DNA from: Bacteriovoracaceae bacterium UBA4096
GTDB taxonomy: Bacteria; Bdellovibrionota; Bacteriovoracia; Bacteriovoracales; Bacteriovoracaceae
Reading direction: 5' to 3'
Assembly (NCBI GenBank): GCA_002381945.1
Contig: DFXY01000027.1
Span: 35,014-62,688 of the forward strand
Length of the DNA stretch: 27,675 bases
In this document: positions 1-6,795 of the stretch, piece after piece
Numbering within the stretch: position 1 is the stretch's first letter
Layout of the letters: every line of letters starts with the position of its first letter
Notes under the pieces: generated by a model
Database searches by the model: none
The model's input: only the letters and a program-made list of their open reading frames with translations
Told to the model about the DNA's origin: nothing
Program-made: the position numbers and the translations under genes

Positions 1-683
1 TGGTGCTTTTTGTCCTTAATACCCTTGTTTCTATTTATATCTATACTGTTATCCCAGAATTTTTGTGGCGTTTTATTTGCGTGATTTTGGGAAGAATCAT
101 TTATCGCCTGAAAATTACCGGTCTTGAGAATATTCCTAATGAGGGACCTGCTGTTTTGATTGCTAATCATGTCAGTTTCATCGATTGGCTGGTGGTTTCG
201 GCTTCAGTCAAAAGACCTGTTCGTTTTGTCATGCATTACTCCTTTATGAAAAATCCTTTGTTCGCTTTTCTTTTAAGAGGGGCCAAGGTCATTCCCATTG
301 CTGGCCAGAAAGAAGATCCGGAATTGTTAGATCAGGCCTTCGATGCCATCGCGGCAACTTTGGAAGATAATGAAATGGTTTGTATCTTTCCGGAAGGGCA
401 GATTACTCGGGATGGGAAAACTAATAGCTTCAGGCCTGGGATTGAGAGAATTATTAAGCGAAATCCGGTGCCGGTGATCCCAATGGCCATCAAAGGATTA
501 TGGGGAAGTTTCTTCAGCAGGAAGTATGGATCTGCTTTAACGAAGTTTTCCGTTATTCCCAAAAATATTTGGGGCAAGGTTGAACTTCAAATTGTGCCTG
601 CCTGGGCACCTGAAGTAGTCCAGGCTTCAAAGCTTGAGGCAGAAATAAAAATGCTTTTAAATGAATCGAGCGGGGAAGAGTAA
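1..683 (+). CDS. PlsC-type acyltransferase, probably C-terminal part of an MFS-acyltransferase fusion (5' end cut off)
   Basis: Transfers an acyl chain to a lysophospholipid or glycerol-phosphate at the inner membrane. The PlsC motifs are clear: NHVSFID at residues 55-61 (the catalytic NHxxxxD pair), FPEGQITRDG at 129-138, and VPVIPMAI near 156-163. The frame is open to the window edge. The first possible start is a GTG at base 3 with no room to see a ribosome site. The hydrophobic first 30 residues followed by YRLKITGLENIP look like the junction seen in MFS-transporter/PlsC fusions (Aas/LplT-like lysophospholipid recycling proteins), so this is probably the tail of a longer protein; that is inference. 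It converges with the deaminase-like gene, with one base between the stops. A free-standing acyltransferase of about 226 residues is the alternative. Confidence 0.85.
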   Translation, partial: VLFVLNTLVSIYIYTVIPEFLWRFICVILGRIIYRLKITGLENIPNEGPAVLIANHVSFIDWLVVSASVKRPVRFVMHYSFMKNPLFAFLLRGAKVIPIAGQKEDPELLDQAFDAIAATLEDNEMVCIFPEGQITRDGKTNSFRPGIERIIKRNPVPVIPMAIKGLWGSFFSRKYGSALTKFSVIPKNIWGKVELQIVPAWAPEVVQASKLEAEIKMLLNESSGEE

Positions 684-694
684 TTTATCCCCGC
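670..694. terminator. Hairpin across the two convergent stop codons
   Basis: GCGGGGA (670-676) and TCCCCGC (688-694) are perfect 7-bp GC-rich arms around an 11-base loop holding both stop codons. There is no T-run on either side, so it is not a textbook intrinsic terminator. It may mark both 3' ends or block read-through between the convergent genes. Confidence 0.4.
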
Positions 695-2310
695 ATCTTC
701 CATAACAGCTGAGATAGATAAGGACGTCTTGTCTCACCTGTGGCGACCATGAGAAGTTTTGTGATTTTTAAGTTCTCAGCATCTGTGAAAAGAAGAATCA
801 GAAGTTCCTGTATATAGTTGGTATTTAAGGTTACGTAATTATCTGTACCAACCCCTAATTTAAGGCCTTTCTTTTCCCACCATGAAAAGGGGTGGTCTTT
901 GTAATCTTCAAAACTATCGGTGAGTTTATTGTTTGATGATGGCAGAGCAATTAAACTCACACCCTTATTGATCATGCGGTTTAAAACATCATGTTGATAA
1001 TGTTCCACTTCACGGGCCGTATGAAATTTTACTTTTACAAATTCGCGTTTTTCTTTTTCATCAAGCAAGATGCCATTAAAAAGTTTTTCACGAATGCCGG
1101 TGTATTCTCTCCAGTCCATATCCATGAGCTCTTTCCAGTCACTGGAATTTTCTTTGATCTTACCACCGCGCTCATTATCGATCACAAGCCTTCGGTAAAG
1201 TGAATGGAAGTAAAAATTGGGATTGATCCCAAGAGACAGGCCATGCTCAAGTGTGTCGATGTGCCAGATATTGAGAGCGTTATCAACTGCCTGAACACCC
1301 TTTTTTAATGTATGCCAGGTTTCACCGTGGTGGGAGCGGATTTTAAAACCTTTGAAATGTAGTTTTCTAAACCCTTGCTGCATTTCCGCAAAGTGGCCCT
1401 TACGGTAAAGATCTCTTTCAGAACCAACCGTATCCACTTCAGAGAGGTGGGGAATGAGGAAAGGATGTTTGTCCAGAAGATCCAAAATCACATCTACCTG
1501 ATGTAGAAAATGATCTTTCTTGGTAGGGAAGTTAGCGGCATCAAAGAAGTTCGCCTCTTTTCTAAAACAAGGGGAGAGTACGAATTCAAATTCAGGATGT
1601 TCTTTTTTAAATTTCATGTAGCCGTTGTACAGGCCAAGAACAACGTCTTCTTCCGTTAAATTTTCAAGCCCTGGAATCTGTTCATCAGCACTTTGATTGG
1701 CACGTGAAAGAGTAAATTTCAAACGAATCATACCTACATTGAATTTATGATAAAGTTCGGAGGCCATGTGGTAGGCCGCCTCTTCATGCATTTCTTTCGT
1801 TGTGAGAATAAGTTTAGGAAGTAGAAGAATTTTTAAATATCGGTCAAAAAATTCATCTTCTTTCAATCTTACCAGTCGATCAACGTCATCCACTGTCTCA
1901 ATATTTTCGGCCGTACCCTCACCATAAACCTTATTGATGATGTCATAGTAGACTTCTTTCTTGGGGCCTTTTAGGAGTTTCATCAAATGCGGATGAATAA
2001 ATTCAGCTGAAAGAGAGCCGGTTAGATGAATGTGTTCCTCAATATAAGGCTTAGGAAAGCTCTTGAAAAAATTAAACAGCGCCGTGGCCACTGGATGAGT
2101 GAGCAATGTTTTGATTTCAATTTCATTGGATTGAAAATCATTAATTAGCCGTCTGAATTCCTGAAGAGATTTTTTTACCAAAGGATGATCATCCTTGGAC
2201 TCTCCCATAACCGCCAGCTCCAGCGTATCTGCGAGCGATATTCCATTGGTTTCAGAAATAATTTTGATGAGGTGATCTGTCAGTAGATCAATCTTACTGG
2301 ACTTGGACAT
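685..2310 (-). CDS. Adenosine deaminase-like metal-dependent hydrolase, oversized (541 aa)
   Basis: Member of the ADA/AMP-deaminase branch of the amidohydrolase superfamily, predicted to deaminate a purine or similar compound in the cytosol. The zinc-site motifs appear in family order: HIHLTGS at 93-99, HHGE at 327-330 (cf. HAGE of ADA, with metal-binding His and catalytic Glu), EHG at 355-357, PSSN at 457-460 (cf. CPxSN), and GTDN at 488-491 (cf. STDD). At 541 residues it is much longer than usual ADA (about 340). It has about 90 extra N-terminal residues and a long spacer between the first two motifs. The second Asp of STDD, which contacts the purine in ADA, is Asn here, so the substrate may differ. 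The start has AAAGGT about 9 bases upstream. It is probably last in an operon with the two genes at 2355-3472. Confidence 0.8.
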   Translation of the reverse strand: MSKSSKIDLLTDHLIKIISETNGISLADTLELAVMGESKDDHPLVKKSLQEFRRLINDFQSNEIEIKTLLTHPVATALFNFFKSFPKPYIEEHIHLTGSLSAEFIHPHLMKLLKGPKKEVYYDIINKVYGEGTAENIETVDDVDRLVRLKEDEFFDRYLKILLLPKLILTTKEMHEEAAYHMASELYHKFNVGMIRLKFTLSRANQSADEQIPGLENLTEEDVVLGLYNGYMKFKKEHPEFEFVLSPCFRKEANFFDAANFPTKKDHFLHQVDVILDLLDKHPFLIPHLSEVDTVGSERDLYRKGHFAEMQQGFRKLHFKGFKIRSHHGETWHTLKKGVQAVDNALNIWHIDTLEHGLSLGINPNFYFHSLYRRLVIDNERGGKIKENSSDWKELMDMDWREYTGIREKLFNGILLDEKEKREFVKVKFHTAREVEHYQHDVLNRMINKGVSLIALPSSNNKLTDSFEDYKDHPFSWWEKKGLKLGVGTDNYVTLNTNYIQELLILLFTDAENLKITKLLMVATGETRRPYLSQLLWKMRG

Positions 2311-2354
2311 ACTTCTACCTTTAAAGCATTTATCGGCTTATGAAAAGGTAAAGG

Positions 2355-2819
2355 TTAGAGACTGACCTCTGTAGTCGGATCTTCACACATGCTGGCCGGT
2401 TTAATTTTATAGGCAGGAGTGCACTGGGTGATCCACTGGCCATCTTTGAAGTGAGCAAAGCCAAAGGTCCAGGTGATTTTTTTGGTTTCATGAGTGATGA
2501 CCACTTCATGGGAATAAAGATCTGGAGCGACTCCATCAACAGCGAAGCACCAGCCATAGGCCCTCATTTCTGTAGGTGAGATGATTTCCATCGCAGCATT
2601 ACCCACTGGTGTTCCGAAGACGGAAGCGATGCCTTCGGCCGAGCCTAAAAAAGGTATTCCAAATTTTGTGAGAGTCGAAGCAGTAAGTTCACCGATGTTC
2701 TCATACTCTTCTTCCACCTGTGTGCGCATGATGAATTCTTCTGAGCAAGGACCAGTGAAAGTGAGTTCAATGGCGAGAGCATTAAGTGAAAAGAGTAGGG
2801 TGATTAATAGTGTTTTCAT
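2355..2819 (-). CDS. Small secreted protein, possibly DUF4430-like
   Basis: A 154-residue exported protein of unknown function. Residues 1-16 form a clean signal peptide (MKTLLITLLFSLNALA, cut before IEL). The mature part has four cysteines, which could form disulfides in the periplasm. The C-terminal half, with a GWCFAVDG segment followed by a beta-rich stretch containing ITWTFGFA, recalls the DUF4430/transcobalamin-C fold; this is recalled similarity and weak. The ATG overlaps the stop of the upstream DsbA-fold gene (ATGA) and has no good ribosome site, so translational coupling is likely. The deaminase-like gene starts 44 bases downstream. Confidence 0.6.
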   Translation of the reverse strand: MKTLLITLLFSLNALAIELTFTGPCSEEFIMRTQVEEEYENIGELTASTLTKFGIPFLGSAEGIASVFGTPVGNAAMEIISPTEMRAYGWCFAVDGVAPDLYSHEVVITHETKKITWTFGFAHFKDGQWITQCTPAYKIKPASMCEDPTTEVSL

Positions 2820-3472
2820 AATGATTGTGCCGCTGCCCGAGGAGTATTTGCCAGAAGAATTTCAAGCTTAATCCGGTCGAGCTTATCGTTTCCTTGTACA
2901 TAGTTTTTTAAGTCATTCAGAGAATCTTGTCCCCAGAAAAGCTCATCATCCACCACAAAAGTCGGAACCCCAAAGGCGCCTTTGGTGATGGCCTCTTGAA
3001 TATTACTTTTAAGTTCCACTTTGGCATCTTTAGTGAAACTTTTTTCATAAAGCTCATCTGCCGGAAGATCATTCTCTCTTAAGGCCTGTAAGAGTTCATC
3101 CGGTTCTCCCATATCTACCCTCTGCTGCCATCCGGCCTTCCACAGAGTTTCAATCACTCGTTCCTGGTTTTCTCCTGCGACATTTTTAAGTGCCAGGCGA
3201 AGAGCATAAAGTGAATTAAAGGGATGAGTTTTCGGAGTGGTAAATTCCACATTCTGAGCGGCAGCGTAGCGCAGACACTGCTTTAACAAAAATTCTCTTT
3301 TAGGTGTCACCTCACCTGGACCCTTAATCTGCCAGTGATTTAAAATTGGACCGAGGGCCACCGGTTTAAAATTAACTTTGAGATTTAATTCTTGGGCGAG
3401 CGGCTTCAGTTTGAGCCAGGCAAAATAAGAAAATGGAGATAAAAAATCGAAGTAAAAGTTTAACTCTTTCAT
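2816..3472 (-). CDS. 2-hydroxychromene-2-carboxylate isomerase / GST-kappa family protein (DsbA fold)
   Basis: Thioredoxin-fold protein of the HCCA isomerase/GST-kappa family, 218 residues, cytosolic because no signal peptide is present. With ATG 3472 as residue 1, YFDFLSPFSYFAW near 7-19 carries the Ser that replaces the DsbA CxxC cysteine and contacts glutathione in this family. Near the C-terminus, GAFGVPTFVVDDELFWGQD is the cis-Pro and FWGQD signature. The open frame extends to a TTG at 3496, but the first eight residues of that version are not family-like, so ATG 3472 is preferred; neither has a strong Shine-Dalgarno. It is first of three minus-strand genes and overlaps the next by 4 bp. 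The true substrate is unknown, as many bacterial members act in unrelated aromatic or thiol chemistry. Confidence 0.85.
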   Translation of the reverse strand: MKELNFYFDFLSPFSYFAWLKLKPLAQELNLKVNFKPVALGPILNHWQIKGPGEVTPKREFLLKQCLRYAAAQNVEFTTPKTHPFNSLYALRLALKNVAGENQERVIETLWKAGWQQRVDMGEPDELLQALRENDLPADELYEKSFTKDAKVELKSNIQEAITKGAFGVPTFVVDDELFWGQDSLNDLKNYVQGNDKLDRIKLEILLANTPRAAAQSL

Positions 3473-3643
3473 AGGCTTAGGAGAATGCCTCGACAAAAGC
3501 CGATCTGTCCACTCAACATTTTTCTTGCAAATAATTTAAAGTCTGGCTAGAATAACGCATCGAATTATTCCGATATTAATCCTGCGGTTGCACGTATATT
3601 TCAAGTTGGACGTTTGTTGAAGAGCCGGGTTGTTATCATCTAA

Positions 3644-3656
3644 GAGACTAAGTCTC
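3644..3656. repeat. GAGACT-A-AGTCTC palindrome upstream of the lipoprotein gene
   Basis: Perfect 6-bp arms around one base, ending 14 bases before the lipoprotein ATG (3671). It sits where an operator or a start-proximal RNA hairpin would act. A weak TTGGAC (3606-3611) and TGTTAT (3631-3636) lie upstream with a 19-base spacer. Function not known. Confidence 0.35.
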
Positions 3657-3670
3657 GTTTGGGTAGACTC

Positions 3671-4450
3671 ATGAAAAATTTCCTTTCTCGCACAATCACT
3701 ATCGTGATGCTGTCTCTCTTTGCCATTTCTTGCGGATCCTCAGGTACTTCCAACGTCTTAAACGGTATTAAAGTTGAAACTCAGACCATCAATGACGATG
3801 TCTGGATGTCATTTACTTCTGACATCAACCTCGGTGCGATGAGCTTTGCATCGATCTCGGTTCCGATTCTTCACCCACGCGGCCAGACTCCCGTCGGCCA
3901 ACTTGAACTCATCTCAGGTCTTGCTGGTGTGAACCAATTAAAAATCTCGGTGAATATCTCTGAAATGACCGATGTTCAAACCACTCAAGCAGTTCTTCCT
4001 AATGGAAACATGATCCCACTCATCGCCAACAACCAAACCATCGCGGTGAGTGTTGGTAATGGTGCCCGTATATATTTAACTCTCTCTGAAAATGTTACCG
4101 CTATCGGTGTCGCAGTTCCTATCAGTGCCTTTGATAGTCTTGGTCAATCACTTCCGGGTCTTAACTTTTTCCCAATCGTTAACCAAGGTGACATCACTGC
4201 TACTGCCGGTATCTTCACAGGTGCTCCTGGCAAAAACGGTATCGCTGTCGTAGCTGACCTCTCAAGAGTTGTGAATCTTGGAAAACTTATGCCATCACAA
4301 GCGAGCACTTTCGCTCTTCAGGCCGAAGAAGTGCATGACGCTGTTAAACTTGATTACCGTTCTCACTCAGGATCAAAATCGCAGAAAGCTAAACTTGATC
4401 GCATGATCTACAAACTTCACTCGAAAAGAGCTGTCTTAAGAATGAGATAG
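3671..4450 (+). CDS. Predicted lipoprotein, unknown function
   Basis: A 259-residue envelope lipoprotein that I do not recognise. From ATG 3671, MKNFLSRTITIVMLSLFAISC forms a lipoprotein signal with Cys21 in the lipobox (FAIS-C) and a Ser/Gly-rich tether after it. The frame is open to a TTG at 3659, but the ATG gives the better signal peptide. The mature protein is beta-prone with many Ile/Val/Thr/Gly alternations, and ends in a basic tail (KSQKAKLDRMIYK, then RAVLRMR). Codon use differs from its neighbours: Ile is mostly ATC, with many C-ending Asn, Phe and Leu codons. This is the pattern expected of a highly expressed gene. It stands alone, with a strong terminator after it. Function cannot be assigned. 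Confidence 0.7.
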   Translation: MKNFLSRTITIVMLSLFAISCGSSGTSNVLNGIKVETQTINDDVWMSFTSDINLGAMSFASISVPILHPRGQTPVGQLELISGLAGVNQLKISVNISEMTDVQTTQAVLPNGNMIPLIANNQTIAVSVGNGARIYLTLSENVTAIGVAVPISAFDSLGQSLPGLNFFPIVNQGDITATAGIFTGAPGKNGIAVVADLSRVVNLGKLMPSQASTFALQAEEVHDAVKLDYRSHSGSKSQKAKLDRMIYKLHSKRAVLRMR

Positions 4451-4474
4451 TAATCAGAAGTTTAAGGATGAACT

Positions 4475-4516
4475 AAAAAAGACCCCTGGGTATGGATGCT
4501 TGGGGGTCTTTTTTTT
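4475..4516. terminator. Bidirectional intrinsic terminator
   Basis: GACCCC (4481-4486) pairs with GGGGTC (4503-4508), flanked by an A-run on the left (4475-4480) and a T-run on the right (4509-4516). It works in both directions, for the lipoprotein gene on plus and the HNH gene on minus, whose stop codon overlaps the T-run. Confidence 0.85.
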
Positions 4517-5339
4517 ATAGCCGCGAAGTGATTTTTTGTCTCTGGTTACAATTCCTGCAAAGGATCCGAAGATTCTCCTCAGTTGATTTACCTCCCAAAG
4601 CAAACGGTTTTATATGATCGAATTCCAGAGCATTCTTTGAGCCGCATTTTTGGCAAACTTGATCTCTGAGATAGACGGCTTTTTTGATGCTGGCAGTTAT
4701 GTAGCGAGGGTTGGTGGAGACGGTTATCTTTTTGGAATGGGTTTTAAATTTCTTGGACATGAGTTTTTCAATGGTTGAATCAAATATGATACTAAAGATT
4801 TCTTCTTTGTTTCTTTTTTTGTGGGTCAGGAGTTCTCTGATTTGTTCATACTTGTTGAAGTTTTCTTCAGAAAGAGACAGATGAAGAGGATAAGTTTTCG
4901 GAGGGGCCGAGATAGGCAAAGATGAAGGTCCTATGATCTCGTTGAGTGTTTTCTCACAAGTGCGAGTTGAGGTGTTTTCAATGGTTGCTAAGACTTCCTT
5001 CTTGAATTTCACATCAGTGATGTTCTCTTGTTTAAAAACATTGGCCGCCTTCCCCAAGTTCGAAAGAGTGAGTTCGCCAGTCTCTATTTTTTTTTCTAAT
5101 TCAGGTATTTCTTTGACCATTTTCATCGCAGTGATTCTTCTGGAAGCAGATGATTCAGAAAAACCAAGTTCTTGAACGATATAAGTGAATAGTGAAGTGT
5201 AACCAAGCTCGGTGTAAAGCTTGCGTTGTTCAATTTCTTTAATATGGAGTAGGAAACTTGCAGTGATCGTTCGATATTGCTGGGCCAGGAGTTTTGTGTC
5301 TTGTAATAATGTTTTGTCGGTGAGGTATTTTAAATTCAT
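4515..5339 (-). CDS. HNH endonuclease-domain protein with conserved helical N-terminal domain
   Basis: A 274-residue protein with a C-terminal HNH nuclease domain and an N-terminal helical domain. The HNH part has Cys229/Cys232 and Cys261/Cys264 as two zinc pairs, the DH at 241-242 that supplies the catalytic His, and ENL at 255-257. The N-terminal half has ERKLY-like and LGYTSLFTYIVQELGFS segments (43-61), then ASRRI and a GELTLSNLGKAA helix (88-99). This arrangement recalls a stand-alone HNH family often seen in Bdellovibrionota and myxobacteria (from memory). The role is unknown; DNA cleavage is plausible, but there is no partner methylase, integrase or phage gene nearby. The gene is isolated between two terminators, so it is its own transcription unit. 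The Shine-Dalgarno is weak (GAGAAG, 5 bases upstream). Confidence 0.8.
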   Translation of the reverse strand: MNLKYLTDKTLLQDTKLLAQQYRTITASFLLHIKEIEQRKLYTELGYTSLFTYIVQELGFSESSASRRITAMKMVKEIPELEKKIETGELTLSNLGKAANVFKQENITDVKFKKEVLATIENTSTRTCEKTLNEIIGPSSLPISAPPKTYPLHLSLSEENFNKYEQIRELLTHKKRNKEEIFSIIFDSTIEKLMSKKFKTHSKKITVSTNPRYITASIKKAVYLRDQVCQKCGSKNALEFDHIKPFALGGKSTEENLRILCRNCNQRQKITSRL

Positions 5340-5395
5340 GCGGCTTCTCTAGCATGATGATTAATACGCTTTGAATGATTTTTGGAGAAGGAGAG

Positions 5396-5413
5396 CCCTT
5401 TTTTCCAAAAGGG
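5396..5413. repeat. CCCTTTT-TTCC-AAAAGGG hairpin in the HNH-rpsU gap
   Basis: Perfect 7-bp arms with a 4-base loop, lying between the HNH start and the rpsU terminator. On the minus strand it precedes the HNH gene, where it could be part of the leader or an operator. There is no T-run, so it is not a good terminator. Confidence 0.35.
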
Positions 5414-5447
5414 AATAACACGCTGTTGCTTTCAACGTCGGAACCGC

Positions 5448-5476
5448 AAAAAAAAAGCCCCGGTCGAAACCGGGGC
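5448..5476 (-). terminator. rpsU: Intrinsic terminator of rpsU
   Basis: On the minus strand, GCCCCGGT pairs with ACCGGGGC (5469-5476 with 5457-5464) around a TTCG loop, followed by nine T residues (5456-5448). It lies 11 bases after the rpsU stop and is one of the strongest terminators in the window. Confidence 0.92.
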
Positions 5477-5487
5477 CTTAAGAACAT

Positions 5488-5733
5488 TTAGATTTTTTTA
5501 GAAGTACGTCCGCCAGCTTTAGCGTTGGTTTTCTTTCTACGTTTTTCAGCGGCTTCCATTTTTTCTACGCGCTTGATTGATGGCTTTTGGTAATACTCGC
5601 GAGCGCGGTATTCTTTCACGATCCCATAAGCATCACAAAGTCGTTTGAATTTTTTGAGGGCGCGTTCGACGGCAAAACCATCAGTGATATCAATACGAAT
5701 TTTGTCTTTTGGGTCTCTTTTCTCGTGGGCCAT
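5488..5733 (-). CDS. rpsU: Small ribosomal subunit protein bS21
   Basis: Component of the 30S subunit, involved in initiation near the anti-Shine-Dalgarno end of 16S rRNA. The 81-residue protein from ATG 5733 has the bS21 core: FAVERALKKFKRLCDAYGIV (about residues 20-39), then a REYYQKPS segment and an R/K-rich tail (VEKMEAAEKRRKKTN). The frame extends upstream to a TTG at 5784, but ATG 5733 has GAGGA about 6 bases before it and fits the family start. The C-terminus is slightly extended (AKAGGRTSKKI) relative to short S21 proteins. It is single-gene, with its own strong terminator. Confidence 0.95.
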   Translation of the reverse strand: MAHEKRDPKDKIRIDITDGFAVERALKKFKRLCDAYGIVKEYRAREYYQKPSIKRVEKMEAAEKRRKKTNAKAGGRTSKKI

Positions 5734-5833
5734 GCATCCTCGCTGTAAATGAAGTCGTTGTTTTCTGTTCGGTAAAAATAGCATAACACCTTAAAAAGGC
5801 CAGATTTTCGTTTTATGCTGTGTTTAAGAATTC

Positions 5834-6775
5834 CTAAATCCTTAAGGTTGCCAGAAATGGGTAATGGTCGGACGGGAGAATGTTCTTTTGTTCCATGCGT
5901 TTAGGCACGGGTAAAGGAGAGCCCAACAGGTTCTTATACCGAGGGAAATAGCACTCGGTGGGGTCCAGAAGGTGAGCGAAGTCCTCGGAAATAAAGAGGT
6001 AATCGATTTGTTGCACGAAACGGTTCCCGCCCCGGTTGAAGTAAATATAGCTGAAACGGTCTTCTTCCGGGATTCGGGCCAGGAAGGCTATGTCCTTCAG
6101 ATTGGTCAATTCATAAATCGGCTTAAATTCTTCCTCGGTGTCTTTTTCGCCAGCATGCCCGTTCATGTCCCCGCCAATTAAAATGGGGGTGTGGGGGAAT
6201 TGGGCGCTCAGATCCTGATAAATATGAACCAGACCCTTCACTTCCAGAACCCGGCGGGTGCGGCCTTCGAAGTCGGCGCGCTTTAAGTCCAGTTTCGATT
6301 TGATGTGAACCAAAAGCAGGATCATTTTCATTTCACCATTTTCTTTGAGATCCAGACGAAGCACATCCCGGGAAAATCGCTTGGCGGGATAAGGAAGCGG
6401 AAAATTTATATGGGAATGAATATCAATCTCATAAGGAAGAGTTTTTTTCACAAGGTAGCCTAAGTCAATTCCACGGTCAGAATTTGATGGTAGTGAGAAA
6501 GAGAGGTACTCATCGTTTAAAACGTATTTGGCAAAATTTGCAAGGGATTCAGGGCCTCCCACTTCAGTCATCATCACAATATCGGCCTGGGCATCCTGAA
6601 TGGTGTTTGCGAGTATCTGACACTTTTCTTTAGATTTATTTGAGAAGAGGGATGAACTCATGAGCTGCCACTTGATTTCCGTGAGTTCAGTCACAGGCAC
6701 GGCCTCATGATTATGTTTATCCATGAAGAGAAAGAGATCCTGGGCATTTAAGACCATGACTTTTAAATTATCCAT
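5834..6775 (-). CDS. Endonuclease/exonuclease/phosphatase (EEP) family hydrolase
   Basis: A Mg-dependent hydrolase of the EEP fold (DNase I, AP endonuclease, sphingomyelinase relatives), 313 residues with no signal peptide. Catalytic residues by motif: Asn10 (VLNAQDLF), Glu71 (MMTEVGG), His157 (LVHIKSK), Asp203 and Asn205 (GGDMNGH), Asp258 (QQIDYLF), and the final Asp303-His304 pair (SDHYPF). All positions expected for an active enzyme are present. The substrate (nucleic acid or phosphoester) cannot be told from sequence. It diverges from the beta-barrel gene with only 20 bases between the two start codons, and has no Shine-Dalgarno. Confidence 0.88.
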   Translation of the reverse strand: MDNLKVMVLNAQDLFLFMDKHNHEAVPVTELTEIKWQLMSSSLFSNKSKEKCQILANTIQDAQADIVMMTEVGGPESLANFAKYVLNDEYLSFSLPSNSDRGIDLGYLVKKTLPYEIDIHSHINFPLPYPAKRFSRDVLRLDLKENGEMKMILLLVHIKSKLDLKRADFEGRTRRVLEVKGLVHIYQDLSAQFPHTPILIGGDMNGHAGEKDTEEEFKPIYELTNLKDIAFLARIPEEDRFSYIYFNRGGNRFVQQIDYLFISEDFAHLLDPTECYFPRYKNLLGSPLPVPKRMEQKNILPSDHYPFLATLRI

Positions 6776-6783
6776 ACGACTAA

Positions 6784-6789
6784 TAGAAT
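6784..6789 (+). promoter_or_regulatory. -10-like TAGAAT six bases before the beta-barrel ATG
   Basis: TAGAAT ends 6 bases before ATG 6796, which would put +1 at or next to the start codon. TTTAAA (6762-6767, spacer 16) is a possible -35. The gene lacks a Shine-Dalgarno, consistent with a leaderless transcript. Inference only. Confidence 0.4.
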
Positions 6790-6792
6790 ATA
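6787..6792 (-). promoter_or_regulatory. -10-like TATATT for the EEP gene, overlapping the opposite -10
   Basis: TATATT on the minus strand (5 of 6 to TATAAT) ends 11 bases before ATG 6775, giving a leader of only a few bases. It overlaps the plus-strand hexamer by three bases, so the two promoters could not be melted together. Confidence 0.3.
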
Positions 6793-6795
6793 GCT

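Noticed and set aside
3540..3643. Riboswitch or structured RNA in the gap before the lipoprotein gene
   Set aside because: Apart from the short palindrome at 3644-3656, no extended pairing or known aptamer core was visible.
4515..5339. HNH gene as homing endonuclease or part of an insertion element
   Set aside because: It does not interrupt a gene, and no flanking inverted repeats, target duplications or transposase were seen.
5239..5487. Open frame on the minus strand upstream of the HNH gene
   Set aside because: It overlaps the HNH start region, the hairpin and the rpsU terminator, has non-protein-like composition and no ribosome site.
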